Origin: Arminella tubonensis
GTDB taxonomy: Bacteria; Pseudomonadota; Alphaproteobacteria; Rhizobiales; Rhizobiaceae
DNA: 64,000 nt
Assembly: GCF_003240585.1 (NCBI RefSeq)
Contig: NZ_PCDP01000035.1
Location: 1-64,000 of the forward strand
Reading direction: 5' to 3'
Numbering within the stretch: position 1 is the stretch's first letter; each line of letters begins with the position of its first letter. Of the stretch, positions 51,296-60,468 are shown piece by piece. Position numbers and translations under genes: made by a program. The notes beneath the pieces were generated by a model. That model was not told the origin of the DNA and ran no database searches. It saw only the letters and a list, made by a program, of their open reading frames with translations.

Positions 51296-51422
51296 CAAAA
51301 CCTCTTTGTTCGTTAATTCTCCCACGCTGTGGCCCGTGGTCTCCCTCAGGCAACAGCGATTATTTCCCGTTATAGGTATCGAAACATCCGCTTTCAACGC
51401 AACTTCAGGAAGTTGGGCTGAT

Positions 51423-51965
51423 TTATTGGAAAATAGTTGCTTTTGCCTGGCCTTGACGGCGGGCATAGGTGACGAACCGCGTCGGGTAGCTGTCCTTCTC
51501 ACCCTCGGCGATATCGAGTTCGCTCTCAATCTGCCACAAGGCCGGATCGATCTGCGGGAAGGAAGTGTCGCCATCGACATCGGTTTCGACATGCGTCACG
51601 TCAAGCCTGTCGGCGATCGGAAGAGCCTGGCGATAGATCTCGCCGCCGCCGATAATGCAGATTTCGGCCGCTCCGTCTGGCTCGACAAGCCCCGCCGCGA
51701 TCTCGATCGCCTCCTCCAGCGAATGCGCCGTTCGAACGCCTTCGACGCTGAAGCCCTGGTCGCGGGTGATGACCACATTCGGTCGCCCCGGCAGCGGCTT
51801 GCCGATAGTCTGGAATGTCTTGCGGCCCATGATGACCGGCTTGCCCATGGTCCGGGCCTTGAAACGCTTGAGATCGGTCGACAGCCGCCAGGGCATGTCG
51901 CCGTCGCGACCGATGATGCCGTTCCGGGAGACGGCGACGACGATGGTCTTCATGACATTGGACAT
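51423..51965 (-). CDS. folA: Dihydrofolate reductase
   Basis: A 180-residue enzyme that regenerates tetrahydrofolate with NADPH. The N-terminal VVAVSRNGIIGRDGDMPWRLSTDLKRFK contains the active-site Asp in DMPWRLSTD, and VIMGRKTFQTIGKPLPGRPN and IIGGGEIYRQAL follow. It lies between thyA and hflK on the minus strand; thyA produces the dihydrofolate that folA recycles. An alternative start is ATG at 51953 (MKTIVVAVS). Confidence 0.96.
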   Translation of the reverse strand: MSNVMKTIVVAVSRNGIIGRDGDMPWRLSTDLKRFKARTMGKPVIMGRKTFQTIGKPLPGRPNVVITRDQGFSVEGVRTAHSLEEAIEIAAGLVEPDGAAEICIIGGGEIYRQALPIADRLDVTHVETDVDGDTSFPQIDPALWQIESELDIAEGEKDSYPTRFVTYARRQGQAKATIFQ

Positions 51966-52016
51966 ATCAGGTCTCTCAAGCGGCTTTCCAAATCTTCATC
52001 GCGATGCCGCCACGCA

Positions 52017-52337
52017 TCAATAGACGGCCTTGTATCCCTGGCTCGCCGCACAAGAAATATATGTCATTCGCGCCTGACTTTTAGCTTGGCGCTCTTCCTG
52101 GAAATTGTCGCCCGCAGATTGGGTATAGATGTTGCTCAGCCTTTCCCGCTTCTCGAACTCCTGCCGCGCCCTGTTGTAGGATTCGTTGGCATCGCCGACG
52201 CATAGCGGATGAACGACGGAAGCGGGCTGGGCAGGCGTACCGACCGACAGCAGCAACGGATCGTTGGCACGATCGACGCAGCTGGAAAGAACGGCGGCGG
52301 CGGCAACCGCGATAGACAGAGCGAAGATGCGTTTCAT
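52017..52337 (-). CDS. Small putative lipoprotein, function unknown
   Basis: A 106-residue exported protein. The signal MKRIFALSIAVAAAAVLSSC has a lipobox-like LSSC, so Cys20 is probably lipidated. The mature part is polar and contains a short helical region (NESYNRARQEFEKRERLSN) and no known domain. GGGGACATC precedes the ATG. It lies between folA and thyA on the same strand, next to a GC-rich tandem repeat. Confidence 0.75.
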   Translation of the reverse strand: MKRIFALSIAVAAAAVLSSCVDRANDPLLLSVGTPAQPASVVHPLCVGDANESYNRARQEFEKRERLSNIYTQSAGDNFQEERQAKSQARMTYISCAASQGYKAVY

Positions 52338-52399
52338 GATGTCCCCAGGGAATGCGGTGATGTCTGCAAAACCCGATCGCGATCCAGGGATGGCAGAAG

Positions 52400-52464
52400 C
52401 CACCCCGGGGGGACGGTACATTACCACCCCGGGGGATGGCACATTGCCACCCCGGGGACGGCAG
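52400..52464. repeat. Three-copy GC-rich tandem repeat upstream of the lipoprotein gene
   Basis: Three units spaced 24 and 23 bp begin at 52400, 52424 and 52447. Each starts CCACCCCGGGG; the first two continue with GGACGGTACATTA and GATGGCACATTG-like sequence. The CCCCGGGG core is palindromic. It sits between the lipoprotein start and the thyA stop. Confidence 0.85.
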
Positions 52465-52479
52465 ACCGCCTGACAGTTC

Positions 52480-53274
52480 TTAGACCGCGATCGGCGCCTT
52501 TATGCTTGAATCAGCTTCGTAGCCGACCAGTTCGAAGTCCTCGTATTTGAACGAGAAAATGTCCCTCACCTCGGGATTGATCCGCATCGTCGGCAAGGCT
52601 TTCGGGGTGCGGGTCAATTGCAGGCGGGCCTGCTCGAAATGGTTCTTGTAGATATGCGTGTCGCCGAGCGTATGGACGAAATCCCCGGGCTTCAGCCCCG
52701 TCACCTGCGCCACCATCATCGTCAGCAAGGCGTATGACGCGATGTTGAATGGCACTCCGAGGAAGATATCGGCCGAGCGCTGGTAGAGCTGGCACGAGAG
52801 CTTTCCGTCGGCGACGTAAAACTGGAAAAGGCAATGGCAGGGCGGCAGCGCCATGTCGTCGACCTCGGCCGGATTCCAGGCCGAGACGATGTGCCGCCGC
52901 GAATTCGGATTGGTCTTCAGCCCTTCGATGAGATTGGCTATCTGGTCGATATGGCGCCCATCCGGAGCAGGCCAGGAGCGCCACTGCGCGCCGTAGACAG
53001 GTCCGAGATCGCCCTTTTCGTCAGCCCACTCGTCCCAGATCGAGACGCCGTTCTCCTTCAGGTAGGCGATATTCGTTTCGCCCTTCAGGAACCACAGCAG
53101 CTCGTGAATGATGGAGCGCAGGTGCAGCTTCTTGGTCGTGAGCACCGGAAAGCCCTTGCCAAGGTCGAAGCGCATCTGATGGCCGAAAACCGATCGCGTG
53201 CCCGTGCCGGTGCGGTCACCGCGGTCCGAGCCGGTCTCCATCACATGCGCCAAGAGGTCGAGATATTGCTTCAT
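52480..53274 (-). CDS. thyA: Thymidylate synthase
   Basis: A 264-residue enzyme, exactly the classical length, that methylates dUMP with methylene-tetrahydrofolate. It begins [31 protein letters not shown] (start ATG at 53274). The catalytic cysteine lies in [12 protein letters not shown], and [30 protein letters not shown] and GDTHIYKNH are present. Its product dihydrofolate is recycled by folA nearby. Confidence 0.98.
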   Translation of the reverse strand: MKQYLDLLAHVMETGSDRGDRTGTGTRSVFGHQMRFDLGKGFPVLTTKKLHLRSIIHELLWFLKGETNIAYLKENGVSIWDEWADEKGDLGPVYGAQWRSWPAPDGRHIDQIANLIEGLKTNPNSRRHIVSAWNPAEVDDMALPPCHCLFQFYVADGKLSCQLYQRSADIFLGVPFNIASYALLTMMVAQVTGLKPGDFVHTLGDTHIYKNHFEQARLQLTRTPKALPTMRINPEVRDIFSFKYEDFELVGYEADSSIKAPIAV

Positions 53275-53439
53275 CGCGTTTCGCTGCCGATTCTTGTTGC
53301 AACGATATTTAAGATCAAGTGAAAGCAAAACCAACTGTCGGTAGCCGATGGAGGACAATTCTCCCCTGCTTTCGCGTCGGAAAGCGCGAAGGGTAATGGA
53401 TTCATGACAATTGCCCTTCCCTTACCGGATGGAAAACAC

Positions 53440-53785
53440 TATATCAGCCTTGCCGGTCTTCGGGTCGGCTATGGTGATAAACGAGCGATGGAATAAGCCT
53501 ATTGGACCCGGGGGCGGTACCCGGCGCCTCCACCAAAAACCGGCGATCGAAGGCCGGCTTTTGATGGGGGCGAAATAGGATCGACAAGGGTGTAAAGATC
53601 GTCTTTTTGCTCGGCATTGTACCACCGTTATCGGGCTAAACTTGTAGTTGCAAATGACAACTATGCGGAAGCTCGTCTCGCTGCTTAATCGCAGTGTGAC
53701 ACTTCAAATCAAGTCCTGAAGGTTCGCACCTTAAGGCGGGGTCCGAAGGCACCTGGCAACAGAAGCCTTCACCTTCTCCCTGCTT
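53440..53785 (+). ncRNA. ssrA: Circularly permuted two-piece tmRNA
   Basis: Trans-translation RNA in the alphaproteobacterial permuted form. The acceptor piece ends with CGCCTCC-A-CCA (53525-53535). A 30-nt spacer holds a CCGGC/GCCGG hairpin. The coding piece then begins GGGGGCG at 53566, which pairs with CGCCTCC. The tag frame 53650-53688 reads ANDNYAEARLAA then TAA, the known alphaproteobacterial degradation tag with resume codon GCA. Outer ends are approximate: the 3' boundary follows a GAAGGC/GCCTTC stem. sspB, whose product delivers tagged proteins to ClpXP, starts 126 bp later on the same strand. Confidence 0.93.
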
Positions 53786-53911
53786 TGGAAATCATGTATG
53801 ATTGGCCACCGTGACTCGTGCATCGGGGTTTCCTGACGCAGCTTCGCATGGCATATAGCCTTAAAAACGCATATAGCGTTAAAAACGAAGGCCAACGAAA
53901 GACAGGAAAGC

Positions 53912-54418
53912 ATGGGGCAGGATCATATCCGCTACGACATCTTGGCACAGGACGCACTGCGCGGGGTTATCCGTAAGGTTTTGACCGAAGTCGGCACCAC
54001 CGGCCGCCTACCCGGCGAACACCATTTCTTCATCACCTTTCTGACAGGCGCGGCCGGCGTTCGGATATCACAGCACCTGAAATCCAAATATCCCGAACAG
54101 ATGACCATCGTCATTCAGCACCAGTTCTGGGAACTGAAGATCACCGAGACGCATTTCGAGATCGGCCTTTCCTTCTCCGACGTGCCGGAAAAGCTGGTGG
54201 TTCCGTTCAACGCGATCCGCGGTTTTTACGATCCCTCTGTCAATTTCGAGCTGGAATTCGACGTGCCGCTGAGCGAGGAAGACGAGTTGCCCGCTGGCGA
54301 AATCACCGCATATCCGGTGAATTCCGACGAAATCGTCGAGCATGTTCAACCCAAGGACGGCGAAGAGAAGAAACCGGGATCGGTGGTTTCTCTGGACTCC
54401 TTCCGCAAGAAACAGTGA
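53912..54418 (+). CDS. sspB: SspB-alpha ClpXP adaptor
   Basis: A 168-residue stringent-starvation-protein-B family adaptor that hands ssrA-tagged proteins to ClpXP. It begins HIRYDILAQDALRGVIRKVL, contains TIVIQHQFWELKITETHFEIGLSF (residues about 67-90) and ends with an acidic, Lys/Asp-rich tail (VVSLDSFRKKQ) that serves as ClpX-binding segment. It is adjacent to the tmRNA gene whose tag it reads, an apt functional pairing. Confidence 0.93.
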   Translation: MGQDHIRYDILAQDALRGVIRKVLTEVGTTGRLPGEHHFFITFLTGAAGVRISQHLKSKYPEQMTIVIQHQFWELKITETHFEIGLSFSDVPEKLVVPFNAIRGFYDPSVNFELEFDVPLSEEDELPAGEITAYPVNSDEIVEHVQPKDGEEKKPGSVVSLDSFRKKQ

Positions 54419-54499
54419 TCAAGCAAGGGGAGGCAAGCGCTTCCCCTTTTCATTTCTCCATTCCTGCTTCGATAATCGAGGACCATGGGAGAAGGATCG

Positions 54500-54694
54500 A
54501 TGACCGCCGAAATCGTCAACCTGAAACAGTTCCGCAAGAAGCAGGCCCGTTCAGAAAGGGAAAAGCAGGCCGAGCAGAACCGCATCAGCTTCGGCCGAAC
54601 CGGTACCGAAAAGCAGCTGACCACCAAGCTCAACGAGAAAGCTCGAAAGGCTCTCGACCAAGGCCACATCGAGCCTCCAAAATCAGACGACTGA
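54500..54694 (+). CDS. DUF4169 family small protein
   Basis: 64 residues starting MTAEIVNLKQFRKKQARSE, very rich in Lys, Arg and Glu and likely helical, matching the DUF4169 family of short alphaproteobacterial proteins. The start at 54500 has GGAGAAGGATCG upstream. Its N-terminal NLKQFRKKQ resembles the SLDSFRKKQ tail of the upstream sspB product. Function unknown. Confidence 0.82.
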   Translation: MTAEIVNLKQFRKKQARSEREKQAEQNRISFGRTGTEKQLTTKLNEKARKALDQGHIEPPKSDD

Positions 54695-54799
54695 GACAGA
54701 CGTCAGGCGCCAATTGCATCTGAAATCAATCACTTACTCCTCTATCCGGAATCAGTTTCCGAGCCCCTTGATTCAATTCGTGAAGCGCCGGAACCCCTG

Positions 54800-55027
54800 A
54801 TGATCCGCAAGCATTCCGCGACGCTGCACGGCCACCGCACCAGCTTTTCCCTCGAAGACGCGTTTTGGGATGAGCTCAAGATCATAGCGGGCGCACGGGG
54901 CATATCGCAGGCCGCCTTGATCTCCGAAATCGACGACCAACGTCCGCCGGACAGCAACCTTTCCTCGGCGCTGCGGCTTCACGTTCTGCAGTGGCTGAAA
55001 GATCTCGCCGCCGAAGGTGGGGGATAG
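54800..55027 (+). CDS. Ribbon-helix-helix domain protein
   Basis: 75 residues with a ribbon-helix-helix fold: strand HRTSFSLEDAFWDEL and helices IIAGARGISQAALISEIDDQR. This matches the RHH_4 type small DNA-binding family. It follows DUF4169 by 105 bp on the same strand. Targets are unknown. It is convergent with the AsmA gene. Confidence 0.85.
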   Translation: MIRKHSATLHGHRTSFSLEDAFWDELKIIAGARGISQAALISEIDDQRPPDSNLSSALRLHVLQWLKDLAAEGGG

Positions 55028-55045
55028 CGTCGGCGAGTACTGACC

Positions 55046-58000
55046 CTATTGAGGGTTGCCCGGCAGGGCGTTGAAGTTCAGCGAGCCGGCGCCCTGCGGA
55101 GAGACCCCATTCGTCGTCTGGCCTTGCTGCGATTGTGCTTTCGTCTTGGCATCCGCGTCGGCCTTTGCCTTGGCGTCGGCCTGCGCCTGGGCAGCAGCCT
55201 GCGCCTTTGCATCGGCATCCGCCTTTGCCTTGGCTTCGGCGTCGGCCTTCGCCTTTGCCTCGGCATCCGCCTGGCGTTGCGCAGCTGCCTGCTGTGCCAG
55301 CACCCTCAGCCGCTGCTCCTCCGCCTCCCGCTGCTGCTGGGTGATGGCGTCTCGCTGGCGCTGCAGCTCCCGCTCCACGGCGTCGTATTTGTAGAGCGCC
55401 ACTTCGCGGCGCAGGCGCTGCTTTTCGAGCACGCTCGCCTGCAAGCGTTCCACACGCCGCCGTTCGCGCTCAAAGGCCCGCAGAGATAGGAATCCGGTGA
55501 TATCAGTGACGTCGAGCGTGCGGCCGGGCGTCACCAGCGCGCCGGAAAAGTCGAGACGCAGCCCTGGATTGGCACCGGTCATCGCGTCCGCGCCGGCATT
55601 GAGGTCGATCCCGAGCGAGCCCTTGAGCCTTTGATCCGGCAGGTCGATCTCCGCATGCCCGGAGACCTTGGCAAGGTCGTTCACCGCATTGACATTGTCC
55701 ACACGGACGACCCCGGACGAGATGTTGAACGGAACGCTGAGCGGACCGAGCGCGGCCTCGCCATTGTTGAGCAAAGTCTGCACGATCGGGCGAATTTTGT
55801 CGGCGGCCACGTCGCCCTGGATCTGGTCCGTCGCCGACAGCAGCGACGGCAGAATGGCAAGATTCAACCCCCGGATCTTGGTCTCGCCAAGCTTCAGTTC
55901 GCCTGAACCGCTCGCGGCGGCGGCAAGCTCGCTCATATTCTTGCCGCTCGCCTCAAGTGTCAGACCCATAGCAAAGCGGCCGGTCGCCAACGGCGCGCCG
56001 TCGCGCTGCCAGCCGACCGCGGCAAGATCGGCATTGGCGAGATCGAGCTTCGTCTGCAGCAGCGCGGTGCCGTCGGAATTGGCAAACATCAGCCGGCCGC
56101 TGAGCTTGCCGCCGCTCCAGCCGCCGGCGATATCGTTCATCTGTACAGCATCGCCCTTGTAGGCGACGTTGCTGCTGAAATCGCTGATCGGCCCGAAAAC
56201 ATCAGGCCACATCTGTTTGGCCGAAAGCTTGAGGTTGACGTCAAGCCCGTTGAACGTCGGCAGGCCGAGCTTTGCCTTGGTGAGATTGCCGGTCGCGGGA
56301 TCCGTGACCGATCCATAGATCGCCTCCGCCAGCCAGCCGAGGTCGGCTTTGCCAAGTGCAATCTCGCCCGACGCCTTCAAATTCGGCGCCTTGCGGTCGA
56401 AGGTGAGTGCACCTGAAACAGGATTGTCGGCAAACTGCCCCTTCATATCGGAGAAAACCAGCTTGTCGGCATCGATCGCCGCATTGGCCTGGAACTTGGC
56501 CGGCATCCCCGTCCCCATCTGCGGTAAGCCGATGCCGTTCATGACGAGGTAGGGATCGAGATCGGCGCTCTCCAGCGACATCGCGATATTGCCGTTGAGA
56601 AACGTTGCCGGCCGCACGTCGACTTTTCCGTTGGCCGTAAACGAGGTCTTGTCGGTAGCAAAAGTCAGGGCCGCATCGGCGGGATCGGTGCCGTTTGCCG
56701 TAACCTTCAGCGTCAGGCGGCCATTGGCATCGGCCTCGACCGGCAGAGGATCGAGCCCTGCCTGGCCGAAGAGGATCGAGGTGACGGAGTTCTCGAGCGT
56801 CGCCTCCAGCGTTGTCGTCCCCTTTCCGGTGAGCGCCAGGAGATCCGACATGCGATAGTCGAGGTTGACGCGGCTGCCGTTCGAGACGCCGGCAAGCGTC
56901 AGCGCCAGACCATCGCCCTGATCGCCACCCAGCGTCAGTGCGCCGCGAAGTGCCGTATTGCCATACCAGGCCGAATTGCGCACGAGGCGGTCAAGGACGG
57001 GGTGATGTGGCAAATGCTTGCTCATCATCTCGAAGAACGCGCCGGGATCCGCCGCCTTGAAGGTGATCTCGCCGGAGCCCTTGTAGTCGAGCAGCGACCC
57101 TTGAGCCCTTCCCGTCGCGGTTATCTCGGCGCCGGCAAGGTCGCGCACGGACAGGCGGTCGAGCTGCAACGACCCATCGGCAATACCGAACGCGGTCTCG
57201 ACATTCTCGGCCTGTACACCGAAGGCGCTGAACTTGTCGGCCTTCAGATGAGCGCTGATCCGGTGGTCGAGAACGTTGTTGCCCGCCTCCTGGCCGGTGA
57301 ACAGGCTCGTCAAAGCCCTGAGCGCATCGAGATCGAGCGTATCGCCGGAAAGATCGACGGCAAGTTTCGGTTGCTCGTTCGCCTGCGCCTCACGGTCGAG
57401 CCGGCCCTTGAGGTTTGCCGAACCGATGGCGATTTCGAGGTTCTCGAAGCGTTGCCGCCCATGCGCCAGGCTGACATCTGCGGAAAAACCGGCGGCCTTC
57501 AACTGCCTGATTGCCGGATCGACAGCGCCGGAAAGCCACGAGGCGAGCCCCGACGGCTGGTTCGAAGCGACGACGATGTTGCCGGTGAAATTGGCGTCGC
57601 CATGAAGGGTCAGCCTGCCCTTCGCCTCGACCTGGGTTCGTCCTGGCAAGGTGCCAACCGCATTGTCGATCTTCCAGCCGGTCCCAGCCGGCTCGAGATC
57701 CAGCTTGATATCGCGCAACGTCGTGTCGCCCGCAACGATCGCCGGCAGCCGCACACTCGCGTGGCCCGGCACCTGCGGCACCGGTATGTCGGCAGCGATC
57801 GCGATCAGGTTGTTCAGCCGCTGCCGCGCCGAGACGCCGGGATCGCGCGTCGTCTTGCCGCTGGGGCCGGGATCGGCGAGCCGGTTGACGTCGATCTGCT
57901 GACCGTCGGCCGTCAACAGGAATTCCGGCTGGTTGCCGGTATCGAGCGTTGCTTCGCCGGTGATGACATAAGGGTCGTCGACCGCGCCGAGTTCAAGGCG

Positions 58001-58837
58001 ATATTCGGGAACGCGGATGCGCTCGTTGGTCAGCTCGAAACGGCCCTTGATGCGCGGGTCCGACGACTTTCCGTCGCCCGAGGACTTGCGCACCTGCTTG
58101 GTTTCGACGCCGCCGGAGAAGAAACCGATATAGTCCGGCTTGCTGTTGACCAGTTTCAATTCGCCGTCGAGATCGATGTTGACCGGATGCCGCTGCGGCA
58201 GCAATCGGGTTCGGACCCGCAGGACGCCGTTCTCATCGGGCTGGCTGCTGGAAATTGAGAAATTGCCCTGCTCGCCGTCAAGCGCCGCATCACCCTCCAC
58301 ACGCCACGGGCCGGCGAGAGATTTGGCCGACATCTCGGCGTTGAGGCCGGTGATGTGGCGGGTACGGCCGGATTGCTCATCGATGAACTCGACCTCTCCG
58401 CCCTCGACATGCACGTTTTCGAGCACGACTGTCTTGGCCGGAATTTCGGACTGGCTGCCCCGCATCCAGTCGAGCGTGCCGTCCTTCAGTAACCTTAGAC
58501 GTACCTTCGGCTGGGACACGCGCATGTCGAAGATCAGCGCTTCGCCGGAGAGGAACGGTGCAAGCTCGGCATCCATCGAGAATTCGGCAATCTGCACCAG
58601 CGGCGTCCCGTCCGGCTCTTGCCCGACACGAACGTCATGCAGCGTCACCGAGGGAAAGGGCAGCAGGCGAGCGTCGACGCTGCCGTGGACGGTGACCTTC
58701 TTGCCGATGATTCGGCTTGCCTGGTCCTCGAAACTCTGACGAAAACCGGTCCAGTCTATGAAGAGCGGAGCAAGCAGAGCCACGAACAGCACCACTACCA
58801 GGATTCCACCCAGAATAACCAGGACCTTACCTAACAA
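55046..58837 (-). CDS. Large AsmA family protein
   Basis: 1263 residues. An N-terminal membrane anchor (LVILGGILVVVLFVALLAPLFI) and AsmA domain (WTGFRQSFEDQASRIIGKKV, then VTLHDVRVGQ) are followed by a long beta-rich region typical of AsmA/TamB-like lipid-transfer or envelope-biogenesis proteins, and an AsmA-C domain near residue 1000. The last 130 residues are an unusual Ala/Lys/Asp/Gln coiled-coil tail (repeated AEAKAKAD-type units) ending NFNALPGNPQ. The TTG start at 58837 is preceded by GGAGACGG. Confidence 0.9.
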   Translation of the reverse strand: MLGKVLVILGGILVVVLFVALLAPLFIDWTGFRQSFEDQASRIIGKKVTVHGSVDARLLPFPSVTLHDVRVGQEPDGTPLVQIAEFSMDAELAPFLSGEALIFDMRVSQPKVRLRLLKDGTLDWMRGSQSEIPAKTVVLENVHVEGGEVEFIDEQSGRTRHITGLNAEMSAKSLAGPWRVEGDAALDGEQGNFSISSSQPDENGVLRVRTRLLPQRHPVNIDLDGELKLVNSKPDYIGFFSGGVETKQVRKSSGDGKSSDPRIKGRFELTNERIRVPEYRLELGAVDDPYVITGEATLDTGNQPEFLLTADGQQIDVNRLADPGPSGKTTRDPGVSARQRLNNLIAIAADIPVPQVPGHASVRLPAIVAGDTTLRDIKLDLEPAGTGWKIDNAVGTLPGRTQVEAKGRLTLHGDANFTGNIVVASNQPSGLASWLSGAVDPAIRQLKAAGFSADVSLAHGRQRFENLEIAIGSANLKGRLDREAQANEQPKLAVDLSGDTLDLDALRALTSLFTGQEAGNNVLDHRISAHLKADKFSAFGVQAENVETAFGIADGSLQLDRLSVRDLAGAEITATGRAQGSLLDYKGSGEITFKAADPGAFFEMMSKHLPHHPVLDRLVRNSAWYGNTALRGALTLGGDQGDGLALTLAGVSNGSRVNLDYRMSDLLALTGKGTTTLEATLENSVTSILFGQAGLDPLPVEADANGRLTLKVTANGTDPADAALTFATDKTSFTANGKVDVRPATFLNGNIAMSLESADLDPYLVMNGIGLPQMGTGMPAKFQANAAIDADKLVFSDMKGQFADNPVSGALTFDRKAPNLKASGEIALGKADLGWLAEAIYGSVTDPATGNLTKAKLGLPTFNGLDVNLKLSAKQMWPDVFGPISDFSSNVAYKGDAVQMNDIAGGWSGGKLSGRLMFANSDGTALLQTKLDLANADLAAVGWQRDGAPLATGRFAMGLTLEASGKNMSELAAAASGSGELKLGETKIRGLNLAILPSLLSATDQIQGDVAADKIRPIVQTLLNNGEAALGPLSVPFNISSGVVRVDNVNAVNDLAKVSGHAEIDLPDQRLKGSLGIDLNAGADAMTGANPGLRLDFSGALVTPGRTLDVTDITGFLSLRAFERERRRVERLQASVLEKQRLRREVALYKYDAVERELQRQRDAITQQQREAEEQRLRVLAQQAAAQRQADAEAKAKADAEAKAKADADAKAQAAAQAQADAKAKADADAKTKAQSQQGQTTNGVSPQGAGSLNFNALPGNPQ

Positions 58838-58930
58838 TGAACACCGTCTCCGTTCCGCCTTCCGATTGCGACGCTAGCCTAGCGTCATTCGTGTCTGGAG
58901 CAAGCCAAGATCATGGCAATATTCTATTTT

Positions 58931-60343
58931 TCAATGCTCGCGGAAGATCTTGCCGGGATTGAAAATGTCGTCCGGATCAAGCCCCCGCTTGATTTGCCGC
59001 ATCAGATCGACGGCGCCGCCAAGCTCCTGTTCGAGAAACGACATCTTGCCCTGGCCGATACCATGTTCGCCCGTGCAGGTGCCGTCCATCGCCAGCGCCC
59101 GGGCATTGAGCCGCGTCACGAAACCCTCGGCAACAGCAACCCCCTCGGGGGTCTTGTCGTCGAAAAGCAAAAGCACGTGGAAATTGCCGTCGCCGGCATG
59201 TCCGACGATTGCCGCAAGCAGCCCGTGGGTCTCGATATCGACCTGCGTCTCGGTAACGCAATCGGCCAACCGCGATATCGGCACGCAGACATCGGTTGAC
59301 AGCGCCGCCATCTCAGGCGCCAGCGCCCTCGCCGACCAATAGGCGTCGTGACGTGCCTTCCAGAGCTTGTTCCGCTCCTCCGGGTTTCCCGTCCAGAGAA
59401 ATTCGCCGCCGCCGCACTCCGCAGCGATTTCGGCAAACTCCGCCGATTGCAGCGGCACCGTCTCGTCTGTTCCATGAAACTCCAGGAACAGTGTCGGTTG
59501 TTCGGCGTAGGAGAGACCGGAATAGGCGTTGCATGCGCGCATCTGCACGGCATCGAGCAGCTCGATGCGCGCCACCGGAATGCCCATCTGGATTGTCATG
59601 ATAACCGCATCGCAGGCAGCCTTGATGCTGGGGAAGACGCAAACGCCCCCCGCGATCTTCTGCGGGATGCCCTGTAGCTTGAGCGTCACCGAGGTGAGTA
59701 TCCCGAGTGTCCCCTCGGCACCGACGAAGAGCCGGGTCAGATCATACCCAGCCGACGACTTTCGCGCCCGGCGCGCCGTGCGGATTTCCTCGCCGTTGGC
59801 GGTGACGACAGTCACAGCGAGCACATTGTCCTTCATCGTCCCATAGCGCACCGCATTGGTACCCGACGCCCGCGTCGACGCCATGCCGCCGATCGAGGCA
59901 TTGGCGCCGGGATCGATCGGGAAAAACAGGCCCGTATCCCTGAGGTAGGTATTGAGTTCCTCGCGCGTCACGCCCGGCTCGACCGTGCAGTCCAGATCTT
60001 CGGCATTCACTTCCAGGACGCGATTCATGCGGCTGAAATCGATGGATATTCCGCCCCGCGGCGCGTTGACCTGCCCCTCCAGAGAGGAGCCCATGCCAAA
60101 TGCGACGACGGGAACCTTGTGCTCGGCGCAGACCTTGACAGCAGCCTTCACGTCGTCGGCGGTTTCAGCAAAGAGCACGCCGTCCGGAAGCTGGGCGGGA
60201 ATATAGGTGGTGGTGTGCGCATGCTGCTCCCGAAACGATTGGCCCGTCTGGAAACGGTCGCCGAATGCCTGTTTCAGAATGCCGAGCGCGGCGGCGATTC
60301 CCGCCTCGTTGCGCGTTCCTGCCGTTGCATCCGCCAGCGCCAT
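58931..60343 (-). CDS. FAD-binding D-2-hydroxyacid dehydrogenase (GlcD/DLD-like)
   Basis: A 470-residue vanillyl-alcohol-oxidase-fold flavoprotein. The FAD domain carries VVAFGMGSSLEGQVN, the pyrophosphate-binding GANASIGGMASTRASG, and RLFVGAEGTLGILT; the C-terminal domain carries IVGHAGDGNFH (His ligand) and CTGEHGIGQGK. It is probably a D-lactate or glycolate dehydrogenase. No glcE or glcF is adjacent, so the single-subunit type is favoured. Confidence 0.93.
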   Translation of the reverse strand: MALADATAGTRNEAGIAAALGILKQAFGDRFQTGQSFREQHAHTTTYIPAQLPDGVLFAETADDVKAAVKVCAEHKVPVVAFGMGSSLEGQVNAPRGGISIDFSRMNRVLEVNAEDLDCTVEPGVTREELNTYLRDTGLFFPIDPGANASIGGMASTRASGTNAVRYGTMKDNVLAVTVVTANGEEIRTARRARKSSAGYDLTRLFVGAEGTLGILTSVTLKLQGIPQKIAGGVCVFPSIKAACDAVIMTIQMGIPVARIELLDAVQMRACNAYSGLSYAEQPTLFLEFHGTDETVPLQSAEFAEIAAECGGGEFLWTGNPEERNKLWKARHDAYWSARALAPEMAALSTDVCVPISRLADCVTETQVDIETHGLLAAIVGHAGDGNFHVLLLFDDKTPEGVAVAEGFVTRLNARALAMDGTCTGEHGIGQGKMSFLEQELGGAVDLMRQIKRGLDPDDIFNPGKIFREH

Positions 60344-60468
60344 TCTTCCGACTCCATCCCGCTATGTCATGGGTTCATTGAACGGTTCTATGGGACAACG
60401 GAACAGTCCTGTCCAGTCCAAGATTCCAGCGCGAATTCTTTGCGTGGCAGGAACTGAACAGGCCCTGC

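Noticed and set aside
52400..52464. Three-copy repeat as a CRISPR array
   Set aside because: There are no unique spacers between copies and no cas genes; the units are directly tandem with 23-24 bp spacing.
53422..53625. 67-codon minus-strand frame at the tmRNA locus
   Set aside because: It lies antisense to the structured ssrA RNA, with no homology or ribosome-binding site.
57002..58258. 418-codon plus-strand frame inside the AsmA gene
   Set aside because: Antisense to a clear AsmA protein; Arg/Leu-rich sequence with no motif, a GC-driven shadow.
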